A stretch of DNA of 64,000 nucleotides from NCBI RefSeq assembly GCF_001427795.1, contig NZ_LMHJ01000001.1, forward strand, positions 1,513,664-1,577,663, written 5' to 3'. Both the position numbers and the translations under genes were made by a program. The stretch is from Nocardioides sp. Root682 (GTDB lineage Bacteria; Actinomycetota; Actinomycetes; Propionibacteriales; Nocardioidaceae). Shown here one piece after another: positions 62,985-64,000 of the stretch (within the stretch, counting starts at the first letter, position 1; each line of letters starts with the position of its first letter). Below the pieces are notes generated by a model. It ran no database searches. It saw only the letters and a program-made list of their open reading frames with translations, and was not told the DNA's origin.

Positions 62985-63221
62985 TCACTCCCTGACGCGC
63001 GCCCATTCGGCCGGGCAGTGCTCGTGTTCGCGACAGCACGCGTGCGGCGTCATCTCCTCGTCCGGCCACGGGTGCGACCACCCGTGGCCGCTGAGCTCGG
63101 GGTGCGTGCACTTGTAGTGACCGGGCCGGTCCGGCGCGGCCGCCTGCTGGAGCACGGCGGCGCGTTCGTGGGTCAGCTCTCCCTGCCGGTCGAGCAGCCG
63201 CGCCACGTCGGAGAGGTTCAC
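62985..63221 (-). CDS. Small Cys/His-rich hypothetical protein (78 aa)
   Basis: A 78-residue protein starting at GTG 63221, overlapping the SIMPL gene stop (GTGA). The C-terminal half is rich in metal ligands: KCTHPELSGHGWSHPW, then HACCREHEHC. Four Cys and several His suggest a zinc-binding fold, which is inference. No family recognised. Confidence 0.6.
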   Translation of the reverse strand: MNLSDVARLLDRQGELTHERAAVLQQAAAPDRPGHYKCTHPELSGHGWSHPWPDEEMTPHACCREHEHCPAEWARVRE

Positions 63222-63898
63222 TCGGAGACGAACCGCGCGTCCACCTGGGCGGAGACCTCGATGTCCTCGGGCGAGAGCTCCAGCTCGCTGGCGCCGGAGG
63301 AGTCCTTGGCCATGCTGGCCATGCGCATGTACGGCGCCGCGCCGCCCCCGTCCATGGGCGAGATGCCCATCGTCAGCATGCCGGCATCAGCCACCGCGAC
63401 GGGTCGGACCGTTCCGAGGTCGAGCGCGTCGGCGTACTCCTGGGCGCGGCGCGAGGCGTCCTGGACGGCGCGGGTGCGGACCGCCCGCTCGAGGTCCTGC
63501 CGGTTGTTCTCGGTGAGCGCCCACACGACGCCGTCGAGGCTGAAACCGGCGGTGCCGGTGACGTGGCGCCCGACCCAGTCGGTGAGCTTCGTGAAGTCGC
63601 GGAACTTCACCTCGAGGCTGATGCTCGCGTGGTGCACCAGCGGCAGCTGCTTGCCGTCCTGGTTCCACGGGCGGTTGGCCCAGGTGCGGATGTGCTTCGT
63701 CGCCCACCAGGTGACCGGACCGTGCTCGGGGTTGTGCAGCACCTGGATCGACTTCTTCACCGCGTCGAGGTCGTTGACCACGCGGTTGTACACGGGCTTG
63801 AGCTCCGGACCCTCGAAGCCGAGCGTCGCCATCACGGTGCCGCGCTCGGGACTCTGGAAGGCGGTGTGCGAACCGCGGACGGTGAACTCGGTGGGCAT
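63218..63898 (-). CDS. SIMPL (DUF541) domain protein
   Basis: A 226-residue SIMPL-domain protein: MPTEFTVRGSHTAFQSPERGTVMATLGFEGPEL, the central RDFTKLTDWVG, and the DUF541 block VRTRAVQDASRRAQEYADAL followed by SMAKDSSGASELELSPEDIEVSAQVDARF. It has no signal peptide, unlike many periplasmic SIMPL proteins. It is coupled to the small Cys/His protein. Biochemical role unknown. Confidence 0.85.
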   Translation of the reverse strand: MPTEFTVRGSHTAFQSPERGTVMATLGFEGPELKPVYNRVVNDLDAVKKSIQVLHNPEHGPVTWWATKHIRTWANRPWNQDGKQLPLVHHASISLEVKFRDFTKLTDWVGRHVTGTAGFSLDGVVWALTENNRQDLERAVRTRAVQDASRRAQEYADALDLGTVRPVAVADAGMLTMGISPMDGGGAAPYMRMASMAKDSSGASELELSPEDIEVSAQVDARFVSE

Positions 63899-63922
63899 GG
63901 ACCCACCTTAGGAGGAAGGTCC

Positions 63923-64000
63923 TCAGGCGCGGCGGGTCTCGAGAACGCGGAAGCTCTTGGCGCTGGCCAGCCGCGTGGTCGGGAAGCCCTGCTCACCGAG
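63923..64000 (-). CDS. C-terminal fragment of an unidentified protein (5' end outside window)
   Basis: The last 25 codons of a minus-strand gene entering from the right edge, ending ...FPTTRLASAKSFRVLETRRA and TGA at 63923. Too short to classify. Confidence 0.5.
   Translation of the reverse strand, partial: LGEQGFPTTRLASAKSFRVLETRRA

Overview
The window is high-GC actinobacterial chromosome. Gene content (mycothiol-linked S-(hydroxymethyl)mycothiol dehydrogenase, a mycothiol-dependent-type enzyme, GroEL with a His-rich tail, GuaB3, DUF222/HNH proteins) and dispersed palindromes of the type 'GGTTTCGAGGCTCGC...' point to Nocardioidaceae, probably Nocardioides or a close relative; this taxonomic call is inference. 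Most of the window is core chromosome, with small inserted or accessory pieces.

Layout. 1-2.8 kb: edge-truncated, frameshifted DUF222/HNH gene, an unassigned protein and a lipoprotein. 2.8-7.4 kb: catabolic-looking block (aldehyde dehydrogenase, AttH/CrtC-like protein, aminoglycoside-phosphotransferase-fold protein) beside a divergent TetR regulator with a KstR-type palindrome between. 7.4-15.7 kb: guaB3, a GH16 glycosidase, guaB, zwf, and cydAB under a perfect Rex operator. 15.7-22.6 kb: ACT-GNAT protein, groES-groEL under two CIRCE elements, MMPL transporter, THUMP-like methyltransferase, small membrane protein. 22.6-26.8 kb: mycothiol formaldehyde detoxification pair, lipoprotein, and an unusual pair of T7SS-substrate-like genes, one with an Asp/Thr tract. 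26.9-41.7 kb: the conserved run tsaD-rimI-tsaB-(GH16)-tsaE-hydrolase-alr-nnr-acpS-glmS, coaA, glmM-rpsI-rplM and adk, mostly on the minus strand with many 4-bp overlaps. 41.7-45.6 kb: SulP transporter with ArsR regulator and a long operator, small divergent gene, gltA. 45.6-53.8 kb: M1 peptidase coupled to a Pls/PosA-type membrane NRPS, acyl-CoA synthetase, HtrA-type protease. 53.8-64 kb: DUF5302, tandem GNAT plus ABC-F, GNAT, second frameshifted DUF222/HNH gene inverted relative to the first, ECF sigma factor with membrane partner, mycothiol-dependent-type enzyme, band-7/slipin protein preceded by a tRNA-like RNA, SIMPL protein and an edge fragment.

Most notable: (i) a compact tRNA-like fold (acceptor-like helix, GNRA hairpin, canonical T-arm, no anticodon arm) 147 nt upstream of a soluble slipin of the type linked to RNA repair; (ii) palindromic repeats embedded in frame in coding sequence, twice in nnr, once in a DUF222 gene and probably at the cydA C-terminus; (iii) a structured leader before rplM-rpsI; (iv) a membrane NRPS translationally coupled to an M1 metallopeptidase; (v) a 42-bp near-perfect operator between an ArsR-SulP operon and a 68-codon gene.
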